Of a stretch of 64,000 nucleotides of DNA, positions 49,193 through 57,151 are shown piece after piece; position 1 is the stretch's first letter, and every line of letters starts with the position of its first letter. The stretch is from Rikenellaceae bacterium (GTDB lineage Bacteria > Bacteroidota > Bacteroidia > Bacteroidales > UBA932): the NCBI GenBank assembly GCA_900771335.1, contig CAAGNP010000036.1:1-64000 (forward strand), given 5' to 3'. The position numbers were made by a program, and so were the translations under genes. The notes under the pieces were generated by a model. The model ran no database searches and was not told where the DNA came from. It saw only the letters and a list, made by a program, of their open reading frames with translations.

Positions 49193-49624
49193 TTATCTCC
49201 TCTTTCTAAAAAGCAAAAGTTTTTTCGCTACAAAATTCCAGACAAACACGATTACAGTCGTTATAATCTTGGACACTATATAGTGGAAACCACACTTGGA
49301 AGTGAACAGCCACATAAAAAGGGATGTCAGCCCCAAGCCCATTACCCCGATTGAGGCAAAGACAGAGAACTCCACCACCTTATTCTCCACAGACCTGTTG
49401 TCAAACACCCATAAAATGCTGAACAGGTAGGTGATAACCAAACCGACAGAGTAACTTATAACTGTAGACAACAAATAATGGAAGCCAAGCCACTCTGTCA
49501 ATATATACAAAAGGGAAGCATCCACTACAAATGCCACCCCTCCCGATACAAAATATCTTATCAGCTGCACAAAAAGATTCCCACTGGGATTCTTTAAAAT
49601 CTTATCAATCCTCCTCTTCAACAC
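49193..49624 (-). CDS. GtrA-family membrane protein (putative lipid-linked sugar flippase)
   Basis: This 143-residue protein has four membrane helices and the GtrA start LIRYFVSGGVAFVVDASLLYIL, followed by ISYSVGLVITYLFSILWVF and a C-terminal VWNFVAKKLLLFRKRR. GtrA proteins are thought to flip undecaprenyl-phosphate-sugars. It lies 1 bp after the GT2 gene and 1 bp before the GT39 gene, forming a compact cassette with them. Confidence 0.88.
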   Translation of the reverse strand: MLKRRIDKILKNPSGNLFVQLIRYFVSGGVAFVVDASLLYILTEWLGFHYLLSTVISYSVGLVITYLFSILWVFDNRSVENKVVEFSVFASIGVMGLGLTSLFMWLFTSKCGFHYIVSKIITTVIVFVWNFVAKKLLLFRKRR

Positions 49625-49625
49625 T

Positions 49626-50369
49626 CTACCTATTGAACAATTTGGATTTCATAAGGCCCCATTTGCACAATCTGTACACCAAAGAGACCCTCAATACACC
49701 TATGCCATAAACCGAACTTCTCCAAAGATTTATAGAAGAGGCATCATCAAAATATTTTGTAGGACAAGTGACCTCTCCGATCTCATATCCCTTATAAAAT
49801 ATCTGTGCAGCCATCTCATTGTCCAGGATGAAGTCGTCATTGCACACATTGTAGTCTATCGAGCGGAGCACCTCTGCAGAGAAAGCTCTATAGCCTGTAT
49901 GGTACTCGGAGAGCTTCTGATTGATAAGGACATTTTGGGTAAAAGTCAACACCCTGTTTGCGATATATTTAATAAGAGGCATCCCCCCTTTTCTTGCACC
50001 TTTGCCCAAAATCCTTGAGGCAAACACCACAGGATAGACATCATTTGCGATTATATACGCCATCGACTCTATGAGTTTGGGTGTATACTGATAGTCTGGA
50101 TGGACCATAATCACAATATCAGCCCCAAGTTCAAGTGCACGGTTGTAGCAAGTTTTCTGGTTCCCGCCATAACCTTTATTTCTCTCATGGACAAGCACCT
50201 CCTTTATCCCCAACTCTTTTGCTTTCTGTACAGTCTCGTCACGACTGTGGTCATCAGTGAGAATCACCTCATCCACCACATCCATAGGGATCTCACGATA
50301 TGTCTGCTCCAATGTCTTCTCTGCATTGTAGGCAGGCATAACTACCACTATTTTCTTACCGTGTATCAT
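49626..50369 (-). CDS. GT2-family glycosyltransferase (polyprenyl-phosphate sugar synthase-like)
   Basis: This 247-residue GT-A enzyme shows VVVMPAYNAEKTLEQTY, the nucleotide-sugar DDHSRDET and the metal-binding region MVHPDYQYTP, then YHTGYRAFS. It lacks C-terminal membrane helices, so it resembles DPM1-type enzymes, which load a sugar onto polyprenyl phosphate at the inner face of the membrane. Its ATG overlaps the stop of the dipeptidase gene by 4 bp, and GtrA follows after 1 bp. The sugar is not predictable. Confidence 0.87.
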   Translation of the reverse strand: MIHGKKIVVVMPAYNAEKTLEQTYREIPMDVVDEVILTDDHSRDETVQKAKELGIKEVLVHERNKGYGGNQKTCYNRALELGADIVIMVHPDYQYTPKLIESMAYIIANDVYPVVFASRILGKGARKGGMPLIKYIANRVLTFTQNVLINQKLSEYHTGYRAFSAEVLRSIDYNVCNDDFILDNEMAAQIFYKGYEIGEVTCPTKYFDDASSINLWRSSVYGIGVLRVSLVYRLCKWGLMKSKLFNR

Positions 50370-51445
50370 TTATTCTCCTTTTTTGCTTCTACAGCCTTAA
50401 ATACCCTGATAAAGTTCTTACCCCAGAAACACTCTATCTCCTCATCAGTATATCCTCTCCGAAGCATCTCTTTGGTTATCTCCTTCATCTTCGACATATT
50501 CTCAAAACCAGGCACACCTGCACCTCCGTCAAAATCTGTACCGATGCCGATATACTCTTTCCCAAGAAGATTTTTCACATAATCCACGTGGTCAATAATA
50601 TTAGCCACTGACAACTCCTTTTTAGGCTTGTGCGACAAGAAATAACGTCCGGCAGGGAGACCAATATAGCCATTTTTCGCAGCTATCTTGAGCATCTCCG
50701 GATCTGTAAGGTTTCGAGGGATTGCCTTATAGTTATATACACCAGAATGGGAAGCCACTATTGGAGCCTTGCTCAATTTGATACAATCATACACTGTAGT
50801 TCTCGAACAGTGTGACAAATCGATAATCATACCCAGACGGTTCATCTCCTTTACCACCTCTACTCCAAAAGGTGAGAGTCCACCCCACTCATCCTTCGAT
50901 CCGTTGGCAGAATCGCAGACATCATTGTCACCGAAGTGGCACAATGTGATGAGCCTGATGCCGAGATTGTAGAACATTTCCACATTCTTTATATCCTTGC
51001 CAAGCATATAACCATTTTCCAAAGACAAAAGAACAGCCCTTTTACCTGCTGCCTTGATCCTCAACAAATCATCAGCACTATATGCAATCTCCACATAGTC
51101 GCTGAAATTCTTCTCAACAAATTCCTTGAAAAGTTTGACCTCCCTGACACCATACTCCACAGCCAATTTGAGAGAATCCTCCGAACGGCCGGCCTGGCCC
51201 ATATAGATCGCGAAAACACTGGCATCAAGCCCCCCTTCCACCATCATCGGGAAAGAGACTTGCCCTTTCTCTACAGAGTAATCCTCTGCATCGGGATGAC
51301 AGGCATAGATGGCATAATCATTGTGGGTATCAATGGTGAAAAACACCTTGTGCAGAGAGTCTGCTTTTGCTGCAATTGCAGCTTCATTCTGCCCAAAAAC
51401 TGAGGCAGAGATGAACAACAATACTAATGGTAAAATCTTTTTCAT
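50366..51445 (-). CDS. M19-family membrane dipeptidase, exported
   Basis: The 359-residue protein starts MKKILPLVLLFISASVFGQ (signal peptide). A 140-codon in-frame extension upstream is antisense to the DUF4294 gene and is rejected. The zinc sites are in FFTIDTHNDY (HxD), LLSLENGYML (bridging Glu), ASHSGVYNY and IGTDFDGGAG. It would hydrolyse dipeptides, possibly D-amino-acid containing ones from wall turnover, in the periplasm. It heads the operon with the GT2-GtrA-GT39 cassette and has a leaderless-type promoter. Confidence 0.88.
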   Translation of the reverse strand: MKKILPLVLLFISASVFGQNEAAIAAKADSLHKVFFTIDTHNDYAIYACHPDAEDYSVEKGQVSFPMMVEGGLDASVFAIYMGQAGRSEDSLKLAVEYGVREVKLFKEFVEKNFSDYVEIAYSADDLLRIKAAGKRAVLLSLENGYMLGKDIKNVEMFYNLGIRLITLCHFGDNDVCDSANGSKDEWGGLSPFGVEVVKEMNRLGMIIDLSHCSRTTVYDCIKLSKAPIVASHSGVYNYKAIPRNLTDPEMLKIAAKNGYIGLPAGRYFLSHKPKKELSVANIIDHVDYVKNLLGKEYIGIGTDFDGGAGVPGFENMSKMKEITKEMLRRGYTDEEIECFWGKNFIRVFKAVEAKKENK

Positions 51446-51449
51446 ACGA

Positions 51450-51457
51450 CAAAAATA
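51450..51457 (-). promoter_or_regulatory. -7 box four bases before the dipeptidase start codon
   Basis: On the minus strand TATTTTTG (complement of 51450-51457) is followed by TCGT and then ATG at 51445. No clear -33 TTTG is seen. A leaderless mRNA is predicted. Confidence 0.6.
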
Positions 51458-51469
51458 ACTACTTTTCTT

Positions 51470-51477
51470 TACCTTTG
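51470..51477 (+). promoter_or_regulatory. -7 box of the DUF4294 gene
   Basis: TACCTTTG is followed by seven bases and then ATG at 51485, so the leader would be zero to three nucleotides long. It lies 12 bp from the opposing dipeptidase box. Confidence 0.6.
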
Positions 51478-51484
51478 TCCCATT

Positions 51485-52159
51485 ATGAAGAAAATTTATC
51501 TCATAATCACCACTCTCATTCTGCCTCTCCTGATGAAAGGGCAGGACAAATCCGAATATATGCTCTACTCGATTGAGGGCAAGGATACCATTTACCACGC
51601 AGACATTGCTCCGGCATACAAGAAATACAGGGAGAGACCCAAAAGGCAAAAGGGGAAAGAGTGGAGAAAATACTACAAAACCGTACACAATTTCGCCAAG
51701 ACCTACCCATACGCTTTGGTGGCCAAAGAGAAAAGGGCTGAGGCAGACAATTATCTTACCACTCACGACCTCACCAAGATGGAGAGGGAAAAGTATTTGA
51801 AACAATACGAAAAAGATCTGTTCAAAACATTCGAGGCACCACTCCGCAAACTCACATTCACCCAAGGGAGGATGCTTCTCAGACTCATAGACAGGGAATT
51901 GGGGCTTACATCATTCTACATAATCAAGGACTATAGAGGAAGGGCTGCCGCAGGATTCTGGCAAGGTATAGCAAAAATGTTCGGAGCCGACCTGAAAACA
52001 CCATATGACAGATTTGGCCAGGACAAAGAGCTTGAAGAGCTTATCCAGATCTATCAGAGGGGTGAGTTCAACTACCTGTACGTATCGATATTCGGAAAAC
52101 TGCCACCCACTCCGGAGGTATCACCCAAAAAGGAGTTTATTCAGAAAAATATCTATTGA
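51485..52159 (+). CDS. DUF4294-family exported protein
   Basis: This 224-residue protein has a signal peptide (MKKIYLIITTLILPLLMKGQ). It contains the DUF4294 core KRQKGKEWRKYYKTVHNFAKTYPYA and the conserved region LRKLTFTQGRMLLRLIDRELGLTSF followed by IIKDYRGRAAAGFWQ. It is basic and probably periplasmic. The function is unknown; the family is nearly confined to Bacteroidetes. Its last 23 bp overlap the end of the convergent lpxH-like gene. Confidence 0.82.
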   Translation: MKKIYLIITTLILPLLMKGQDKSEYMLYSIEGKDTIYHADIAPAYKKYRERPKRQKGKEWRKYYKTVHNFAKTYPYALVAKEKRAEADNYLTTHDLTKMEREKYLKQYEKDLFKTFEAPLRKLTFTQGRMLLRLIDRELGLTSFYIIKDYRGRAAAGFWQGIAKMFGADLKTPYDRFGQDKELEELIQIYQRGEFNYLYVSIFGKLPPTPEVSPKKEFIQKNIY

Positions 52160-52883
52160 AGGAGATGGTCTGACCATCAAAACTTATATACTCGCACCCA
52201 TTCACCCAATCGCCTAGGATATAGAGTCTGGCGCCACTCTCCAAGTCGATCTGCGCAGGGGTGTGAAAATGTCCGAATATAAAACAGTCAACCTTCTGTG
52301 GATAGGAAGAAGCATATTTGCAGATGGGTTCATCCTTTCCCTTGAAAGTATACTGCTTCACATCATCACCATTTGCCAGACGGGAGTGCTTTGACCAGGT
52401 ATAACCCAATCCAAAAGCGAGACGGGGGTGCAATGTGCTGAACAGGGACTGAATGACCCTGTTGTGGAACACCCATCTCATAATCCTGAATCCGCAAGGG
52501 GTATAACCAAGTCCATCACCATGTCCCAGACAGAATCTCTTCCCCTCTATCTCCACCACACAGGGCTGTTCGAGAACCTTGATCCCCAACTCTGTCTCAA
52601 AATAGTCATATGCCCATATATCATGGTTCCCTTTGAAGAAATAAACATCCACGCCACGGTCCACCAGAGCGGCAAGCCTCCCCAGAACTCTGGTATGCCC
52701 TCTTGGTATCACATACTTGTACTCATACCAGAAATCAAAAATATCCCCCAGAAGGTAGAGAGCCCTGGTATTTTCAGGAAGGGAATCCAAAAAGCCCAGA
52801 AACCGCTTTTCCACCTCTGAAGCATCCGAAGCACGAAGCCCCAAATGGACATCTGATACGAAATAGTACAAGTTTTTTAGCAT
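52137..52883 (-). CDS. lpxH: UDP-2,3-diacylglucosamine diphosphatase (LpxH-like)
   Basis: This 248-residue calcineurin-type metallophosphoesterase makes lipid X in lipid A synthesis. Metal-site motifs are SDVHLG, LGDIFDFWYEY, KGNHDIW, CLGHGDGLG and FGHFHTP. The product could also be an LpxG/LpxI-independent homologue, but Bacteroidetes use this LpxH type. It overlaps uppP by 7 bp and ends the ftsX-DUF3098-uppP-lpxH operon. Confidence 0.88.
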   Translation of the reverse strand: MLKNLYYFVSDVHLGLRASDASEVEKRFLGFLDSLPENTRALYLLGDIFDFWYEYKYVIPRGHTRVLGRLAALVDRGVDVYFFKGNHDIWAYDYFETELGIKVLEQPCVVEIEGKRFCLGHGDGLGYTPCGFRIMRWVFHNRVIQSLFSTLHPRLAFGLGYTWSKHSRLANGDDVKQYTFKGKDEPICKYASSYPQKVDCFIFGHFHTPAQIDLESGARLYILGDWVNGCEYISFDGQTISFNRYFSE

Positions 52884-53698
52884 ACAGAGAGAATGATCGA
52901 CAATATACCGGCCAAAGCACAGTAGATGGCGAAATATACAAGTTTAGCCTTCTTGACAATATTGATCATCCATTTGCATGCGATAAAACCGGACACAAAT
53001 GCCGACACAAACCCCAAAGCTAGAGCAGAGACAGATATGCCGGAAGCCCCTACAGAGAACTCTCCACTGACAAGCTCCAGAAATGCCTCTCCCAAAATGG
53101 GGACAAGAACCATAAGGAATGAGAACTGCGCCATAGAGCTCTTCTTCACACCACACAGAAGACCGGTAGCGATAGTCGAACCTGAACGGGAAAGTCCTGG
53201 AAGTACTGCCACTGACTGGGCCAGACCGATAATGACTGCCTCTTTATAGCCCACCTCTTTACCAACTTCCTCACCATTGACCGCTTTCCTGGCCCTCTTC
53301 TTGGTAACATAATCACTGACTGTAAGGAGTAGGGCTGTCACCATAAGCATTATACCTACAACCAAAGCCCCCGAACCGAAAATCTGCTCTACATAATCTT
53401 TAAAGAATACCCCCACAATCAGAATAGGGATCATAGAGACAGCTATCTTAAGGACATACTCTGTCTGGGAATTATACTCAAATTTGAAGACCCCTTTTAT
53501 AAGATCCCAAATAGTCTTTCTGAAAACCACAATGGTACTCAATACAGTGGCGGCATGAACAGCCACCTCAAAACTCAAATTGCTGGAGTCTATACCGAAA
53601 AGCTCTTTAGCCAAGGTAAGGTGACCACTACTGCTGACAGGGAGAAACTCTGTCAATCCCTGTACAAATCCCAAAATTACAGCTTCTAACCAACTCAT
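52877..53698 (-). CDS. uppP: Undecaprenyl-diphosphatase (BacA/UppP)
   Basis: This 273-residue inner-membrane enzyme recycles the carrier lipid for peptidoglycan and glycan export. The two inverted family motifs are GLTEFLPVSSSGHL (residues about 14-27) and LPGLSRSGSTIATGLLCG. It starts on the last base of the DUF3098 gene stop (1-bp overlap) and is bacitracin-resistance related in other species. Confidence 0.96.
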   Translation of the reverse strand: MSWLEAVILGFVQGLTEFLPVSSSGHLTLAKELFGIDSSNLSFEVAVHAATVLSTIVVFRKTIWDLIKGVFKFEYNSQTEYVLKIAVSMIPILIVGVFFKDYVEQIFGSGALVVGIMLMVTALLLTVSDYVTKKRARKAVNGEEVGKEVGYKEAVIIGLAQSVAVLPGLSRSGSTIATGLLCGVKKSSMAQFSFLMVLVPILGEAFLELVSGEFSVGASGISVSALALGFVSAFVSGFIACKWMINIVKKAKLVYFAIYCALAGILSIILSVC

Positions 53699-53919
53699 TA
53701 TTTCTTAGGTTTTTTCATTATAGCATACATCTCAAAACCGAATCCTGCAAGGATTACCAAAGGGGCTAACACAAGTCTTCTGAAATCGAACATCTCATAA
53801 TTGAAGACATTCGGATCATCCGAACCACCTCCAGAGAGAAGGATATATCCCAACACCATTATACCTAACCCGATAAGGATCAGGAGGAAGTTCTTCTTAG
53901 GCAATGCAAATTTGTCCAT
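53698..53919 (-). CDS. DUF3098-family small membrane protein
   Basis: This 73-residue protein has two membrane helices (about 10-30 and 48-66), joined by a short loop with SGGGSDDPNVFNYEMFDFRR. DUF3098 proteins regularly sit between ftsX and uppP in Bacteroidetes. The function is unknown; a link to cell division or carrier-lipid recycling is inferred from position only. It lies 5 bp after ftsX. Confidence 0.85.
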   Translation of the reverse strand: MDKFALPKKNFLLILIGLGIMVLGYILLSGGGSDDPNVFNYEMFDFRRLVLAPLVILAGFGFEMYAIMKKPKK

Positions 53920-53924
53920 AAATA

Positions 53925-54803
53925 CTAATAATATAAATCATCATTTGTCAGAGAGACCATACCTCTGACCACAATTACAGTGCTCAATACACATATCAGA
54001 ACTCCTATCAAAATCACACTGAGCAGAACCAGACCCAACACCTTCATATCGAGCAATACAAATAGCTGATTGAACTCATTTCTCACCACATACATCACCC
54101 CGATAAGGGCCAGAACTGCAATAGAAGAGGAAATCATCCCCTGGAAGAACGCCTGCCCTGCAAAAGGCTTGCATATAAATCCTTTTGTGGCACCCACCAG
54201 CCTCATGGTGTGAATAGTGAAACGTTTGGAGTATACATTAAGTCTCACCGTGTTGTTGATCAACACGAACGAGATAAACATCAGAAGCAAAATAAAGATT
54301 CCCAACACCAGACCGATCTTCTCAAGGTTTGCATTCAGAAGATCTACCAGCGAATCCTGATATACCACCTCTGCAATCATCGAATCCTTCGACAGGTCTT
54401 TCTGGATCATAGCGAGACTGTCCTTTGAAAAGTACTCTGCATTGACCTGGATATCGAGAGAGACGGGGATTGGATTTGTCTCAAACACATCCAGAAAATC
54501 TTCCCCCAGAATCTCCTTCATCTCTCTGACTCCCTGCTCCTTCGAGACAATATCCACCGATTTCACATATTTTTTCTTTGAGAGCTTTTTGGCAACACCC
54601 TCAGCCTCCACCTCACTAACCTCAATATTCATTATGGCAGAGACAGTTATGTTCTCCTTGAAGAAATCGGATACACCTTTTGCGTTTGCTGCAATTATAC
54701 CCGCTATTCCGACCAGAAACAACACCAAACTGATACTTATCACTGACGATAAGTAGGAATGTATCAGCCTTCTAAACAAAATTTTACTCTCTTTTTTACC
54801 CAT
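53925..54803 (-). CDS. ftsX: Cell division protein FtsX
   Basis: This 292-residue protein has an N-terminal membrane helix, a periplasmic domain (about 50-165) with KYVKSVDIVSKEQGVREMKE, and three C-terminal helices. FVLINNTVRLNVYSKRFTIHTMRLVGATKGFI is the FtsX signature. With FtsE (not in this window) it controls wall hydrolases at the septum. It heads the operon with DUF3098, uppP and lpxH. Confidence 0.93.
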   Translation of the reverse strand: MGKKESKILFRRLIHSYLSSVISISLVLFLVGIAGIIAANAKGVSDFFKENITVSAIMNIEVSEVEAEGVAKKLSKKKYVKSVDIVSKEQGVREMKEILGEDFLDVFETNPIPVSLDIQVNAEYFSKDSLAMIQKDLSKDSMIAEVVYQDSLVDLLNANLEKIGLVLGIFILLLMFISFVLINNTVRLNVYSKRFTIHTMRLVGATKGFICKPFAGQAFFQGMISSSIAVLALIGVMYVVRNEFNQLFVLLDMKVLGLVLLSVILIGVLICVLSTVIVVRGMVSLTNDDLYY

Positions 54804-54823
54804 GAATGCAAAATATGGAAGTT

Positions 54824-54831
54824 CAAAGATA
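54824..54831 (-). promoter_or_regulatory. -7 box of the ftsX operon
   Basis: On the minus strand TATCTTTG (complement of 54824-54831) lies 20 bp before the start codon at 54803, leaving a leader of about 15 nt. The -33 region is T-rich but no TTTG sits at the optimal 19 bp. Confidence 0.55.
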
Positions 54832-54861
54832 ATTAAAACAAATTATCAAAAAAATTTTTCG

Positions 54862-54869
54862 TACCTTTG
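54862..54869 (+). promoter_or_regulatory. -7 box of the glycogen-synthase-like/DUF4270 operon
   Basis: TACCTTTG lies 36 bp before the ATG at 54906, giving a leader of about 30 nt. It diverges from the ftsX box 30 bp away. No clear -33 TTTG is present. Confidence 0.55.
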
Positions 54870-54905
54870 TACGGCTTATTGAATAATAACTAAACCATCA
54901 ACAAA

Positions 54906-55745
54906 ATGAAAGAACCTAAAAGAGTCTTGTTCGTGAATTCTGAGATATTTCCATATCTTCCGGAATCCGAGATATCACTAATCGGCAGATATCTTCCGCA
55001 AGGAATCCAAGAGGGCGGGAAAGAGATTCGTTCTTTTATGCCTCGTTACGGCTGCATAAATGAAAGACGCAATCAATTGCACGAAGTGATCCGTTTATCA
55101 GGTATGAATATCGTAGTGAACGATATCGATCGTCCATTGGTTATCAAAGTCTCTTCCATCTCTGCTGCCAGAATGCAGGTTTACTTCATCGACAACGAGG
55201 ACTACTTCCACAGGAAGTTCATCTACTCCGATGCTGATGGCAAGTTATTTGAAGACAATGATGAGAGGGCTGCATTTTTTGCCAGAGGAATTCTTGAAAC
55301 TGTAAAGAAACTACGATGGAAACCAGACATCATCCATTGTCAAGGCTGGATATCACACATTCTCCCCATATATCTGAAAAAGGCCTATTCTGAGGACCCC
55401 ATTTTTGCAGACACAAAAGTGGTCCTTACCCTTTACAACGAGCATCTTGACCAGACCTTCAGCCAGGACATCAAAGAGAAGATCCTGATGAACGGGATTA
55501 AAGCCGGCGATCTGGATGTTCTTTCAGAACCCAATGGCATAAATCTTGCAAAACTTGCGATTCAGTATGCCGATGGCGTCATTATGGGCGAAGAGAGCGT
55601 CAATACGGAGCTTGTGGACTACACCTCTAAGAAGGGACTCCCCACTCTCCCATTTGAAAAGTTTGACCAGACCAATCAAGAATGCATACAGAGATATAAC
55701 ATTTTCTACGACCAATTTATAAAGAATAGCGGCGATGTCGAGTAA
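54906..55745 (+). CDS. Short glycogen/starch synthase-like protein (GT5 N-terminal half only)
   Basis: This 279-residue protein aligns in pattern with the N-terminal Rossmann domain of GT5 glycogen synthases (KRVLFVNSEIFPYLPESEIS, PDIIHCQGWISHILPIYLK, VVLTLYNEHLDQ). The family normally has about 480 residues; the C-terminal ADP-glucose-binding domain is missing. The N-terminal KxGGL motif is also replaced (EISLIGRYLPQG), so normal synthase activity is unlikely. The gene ends cleanly, so it looks like a stable short variant, known as an annotation in Bacteroidetes. It overlaps the DUF4270 lipoprotein gene by 11 bp. Confidence 0.75.
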   Translation: MKEPKRVLFVNSEIFPYLPESEISLIGRYLPQGIQEGGKEIRSFMPRYGCINERRNQLHEVIRLSGMNIVVNDIDRPLVIKVSSISAARMQVYFIDNEDYFHRKFIYSDADGKLFEDNDERAAFFARGILETVKKLRWKPDIIHCQGWISHILPIYLKKAYSEDPIFADTKVVLTLYNEHLDQTFSQDIKEKILMNGIKAGDLDVLSEPNGINLAKLAIQYADGVIMGEESVNTELVDYTSKKGLPTLPFEKFDQTNQECIQRYNIFYDQFIKNSGDVE

Positions 55746-57147
55746 GAGATCCATTGTATTTTTAGCATTACTATTATCCTCAATTTTTGTATATACTTCT
55801 TGTATCGAGACCAATAAAGGTTTAGGTGGCCAGTTTGTACCTGATGATTTCGTCCTCAGGGTGCATAGCGCAGAGTTTGAAATACCTGTAACTACAGCTG
55901 CCATCGACAGCATTCATGGTTACAACACATCCTATATGACTTTCGGATATCTGAATGATGAGACATTCGGATACGCATCCGGTGGATTTGCCACAAACAT
56001 CTCCACATTTGGAGACTCTACCTATCTGGGCATCAACCCCGAACTCCAGTCCATATATCTTTATTTGGGTATTGACTCCGTATCTGTACTCAATGATGAC
56101 CAGAGAGGTATCCCACAGAACATTTACATTTACAAGCTGAAATCAGATCTTGATTCCCTCAAACTGTTCAACAAATCCATCACACCGGAAGATTATGATC
56201 CCACACCTATCAGTGTAGGCTCCCCTGTGTTTTTCGGCGATGACTCCATCAAAATCTATCTCTCTGAGGAGTTTGGCCGCGAATTGCTCGCCACCTCCAC
56301 AGCAGAATACGATAGCGCAGCCCTTTTCATGGAGAGGATAAAAGGTGTATATTTCACAACAGATACCCCAGAACTTAATCCGGGAGAAGGGAGAATCAAT
56401 TACTGCACAGTCGGCGGAGCCACCATATATCTGAAATATTACCTTACAGACCCGCAAAGGGGTTTCTACAGAAAAGATACTATGGAGACATACTCCCTTG
56501 GATATTCCCATGCACTGAATACCCTCAGAACATCATCAGGCAATCTGAAGAATGACCAGGTATCGGAGCAGCTCCCTATCCAGTCCATCGATGGTATCAA
56601 ACCTAAAATAAAAGCCTCAGATATCAAAGAGATTCTGAATACATGGATAAGCCAGAACGGTTTCTCCAAGGAGAGTGTAATTATATCACGTGCAGCACTC
56701 GAATTCCCTTATGAATTTGACCCTGCAAAATATGAGGATTACTCCAGAATATATCCTCAACAGATATTCCCCTGCGTATATAACGATGTAGAGGGGAGCA
56801 TAAACTACCTTATGCCTCTTCCTGAGATTTACACCAATGCAAGCAAAGGGAATATGAACAGGTCTCAGAACAAATACACTTGTGAGATCACCGGCTATAT
56901 ACAGTCACTGATAAAGAAAGACGACATTTCTCCAGAAAAAGATGACTTGTATATCTGTCCGATCCTGTCATACGAGACACAGTCCTCAAACAGTAACTAC
57001 TATTATTATATGTATTACGGGCTCAGCTCATCAGGAGAGATGTACTACGGCGTAGACAACCAGAACTACAGACACGGTTTCCTGAATGGAAACTTGTCTG
57101 CAGGCAACAAGCCCACACTACATATAACCTATTCTTTGGTGAAATAA
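55735..57147 (+). CDS. DUF4270-family lipoprotein
   Basis: This 470-residue protein has a lipoprotein signal with lipobox VYTSC (Cys at about residue 23), followed by IETNKGLGGQFVPDDFVL. The remainder is a beta-rich domain with the DUF4270 pattern of an early TSYMTFGYLNDETFGYASGGF block and a late FLNGNLSAGNKPTLHITYS end. It is probably exposed at the cell surface. The function is unknown. It is translationally coupled to the glycogen-synthase-like gene (11-bp overlap) and converges with fabF 4 bp away. Confidence 0.82.
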   Translation: MSSKRSIVFLALLLSSIFVYTSCIETNKGLGGQFVPDDFVLRVHSAEFEIPVTTAAIDSIHGYNTSYMTFGYLNDETFGYASGGFATNISTFGDSTYLGINPELQSIYLYLGIDSVSVLNDDQRGIPQNIYIYKLKSDLDSLKLFNKSITPEDYDPTPISVGSPVFFGDDSIKIYLSEEFGRELLATSTAEYDSAALFMERIKGVYFTTDTPELNPGEGRINYCTVGGATIYLKYYLTDPQRGFYRKDTMETYSLGYSHALNTLRTSSGNLKNDQVSEQLPIQSIDGIKPKIKASDIKEILNTWISQNGFSKESVIISRAALEFPYEFDPAKYEDYSRIYPQQIFPCVYNDVEGSINYLMPLPEIYTNASKGNMNRSQNKYTCEITGYIQSLIKKDDISPEKDDLYICPILSYETQSSNSNYYYYMYYGLSSSGEMYYGVDNQNYRHGFLNGNLSAGNKPTLHITYSLVK

Positions 57148-57151
57148 ATCT

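Noticed and set aside
51446..51865. 140-codon N-terminal extension of the dipeptidase
   Set aside because: It is antisense to the DUF4294 gene, lies upstream of the -7 box and would bury the signal peptide.
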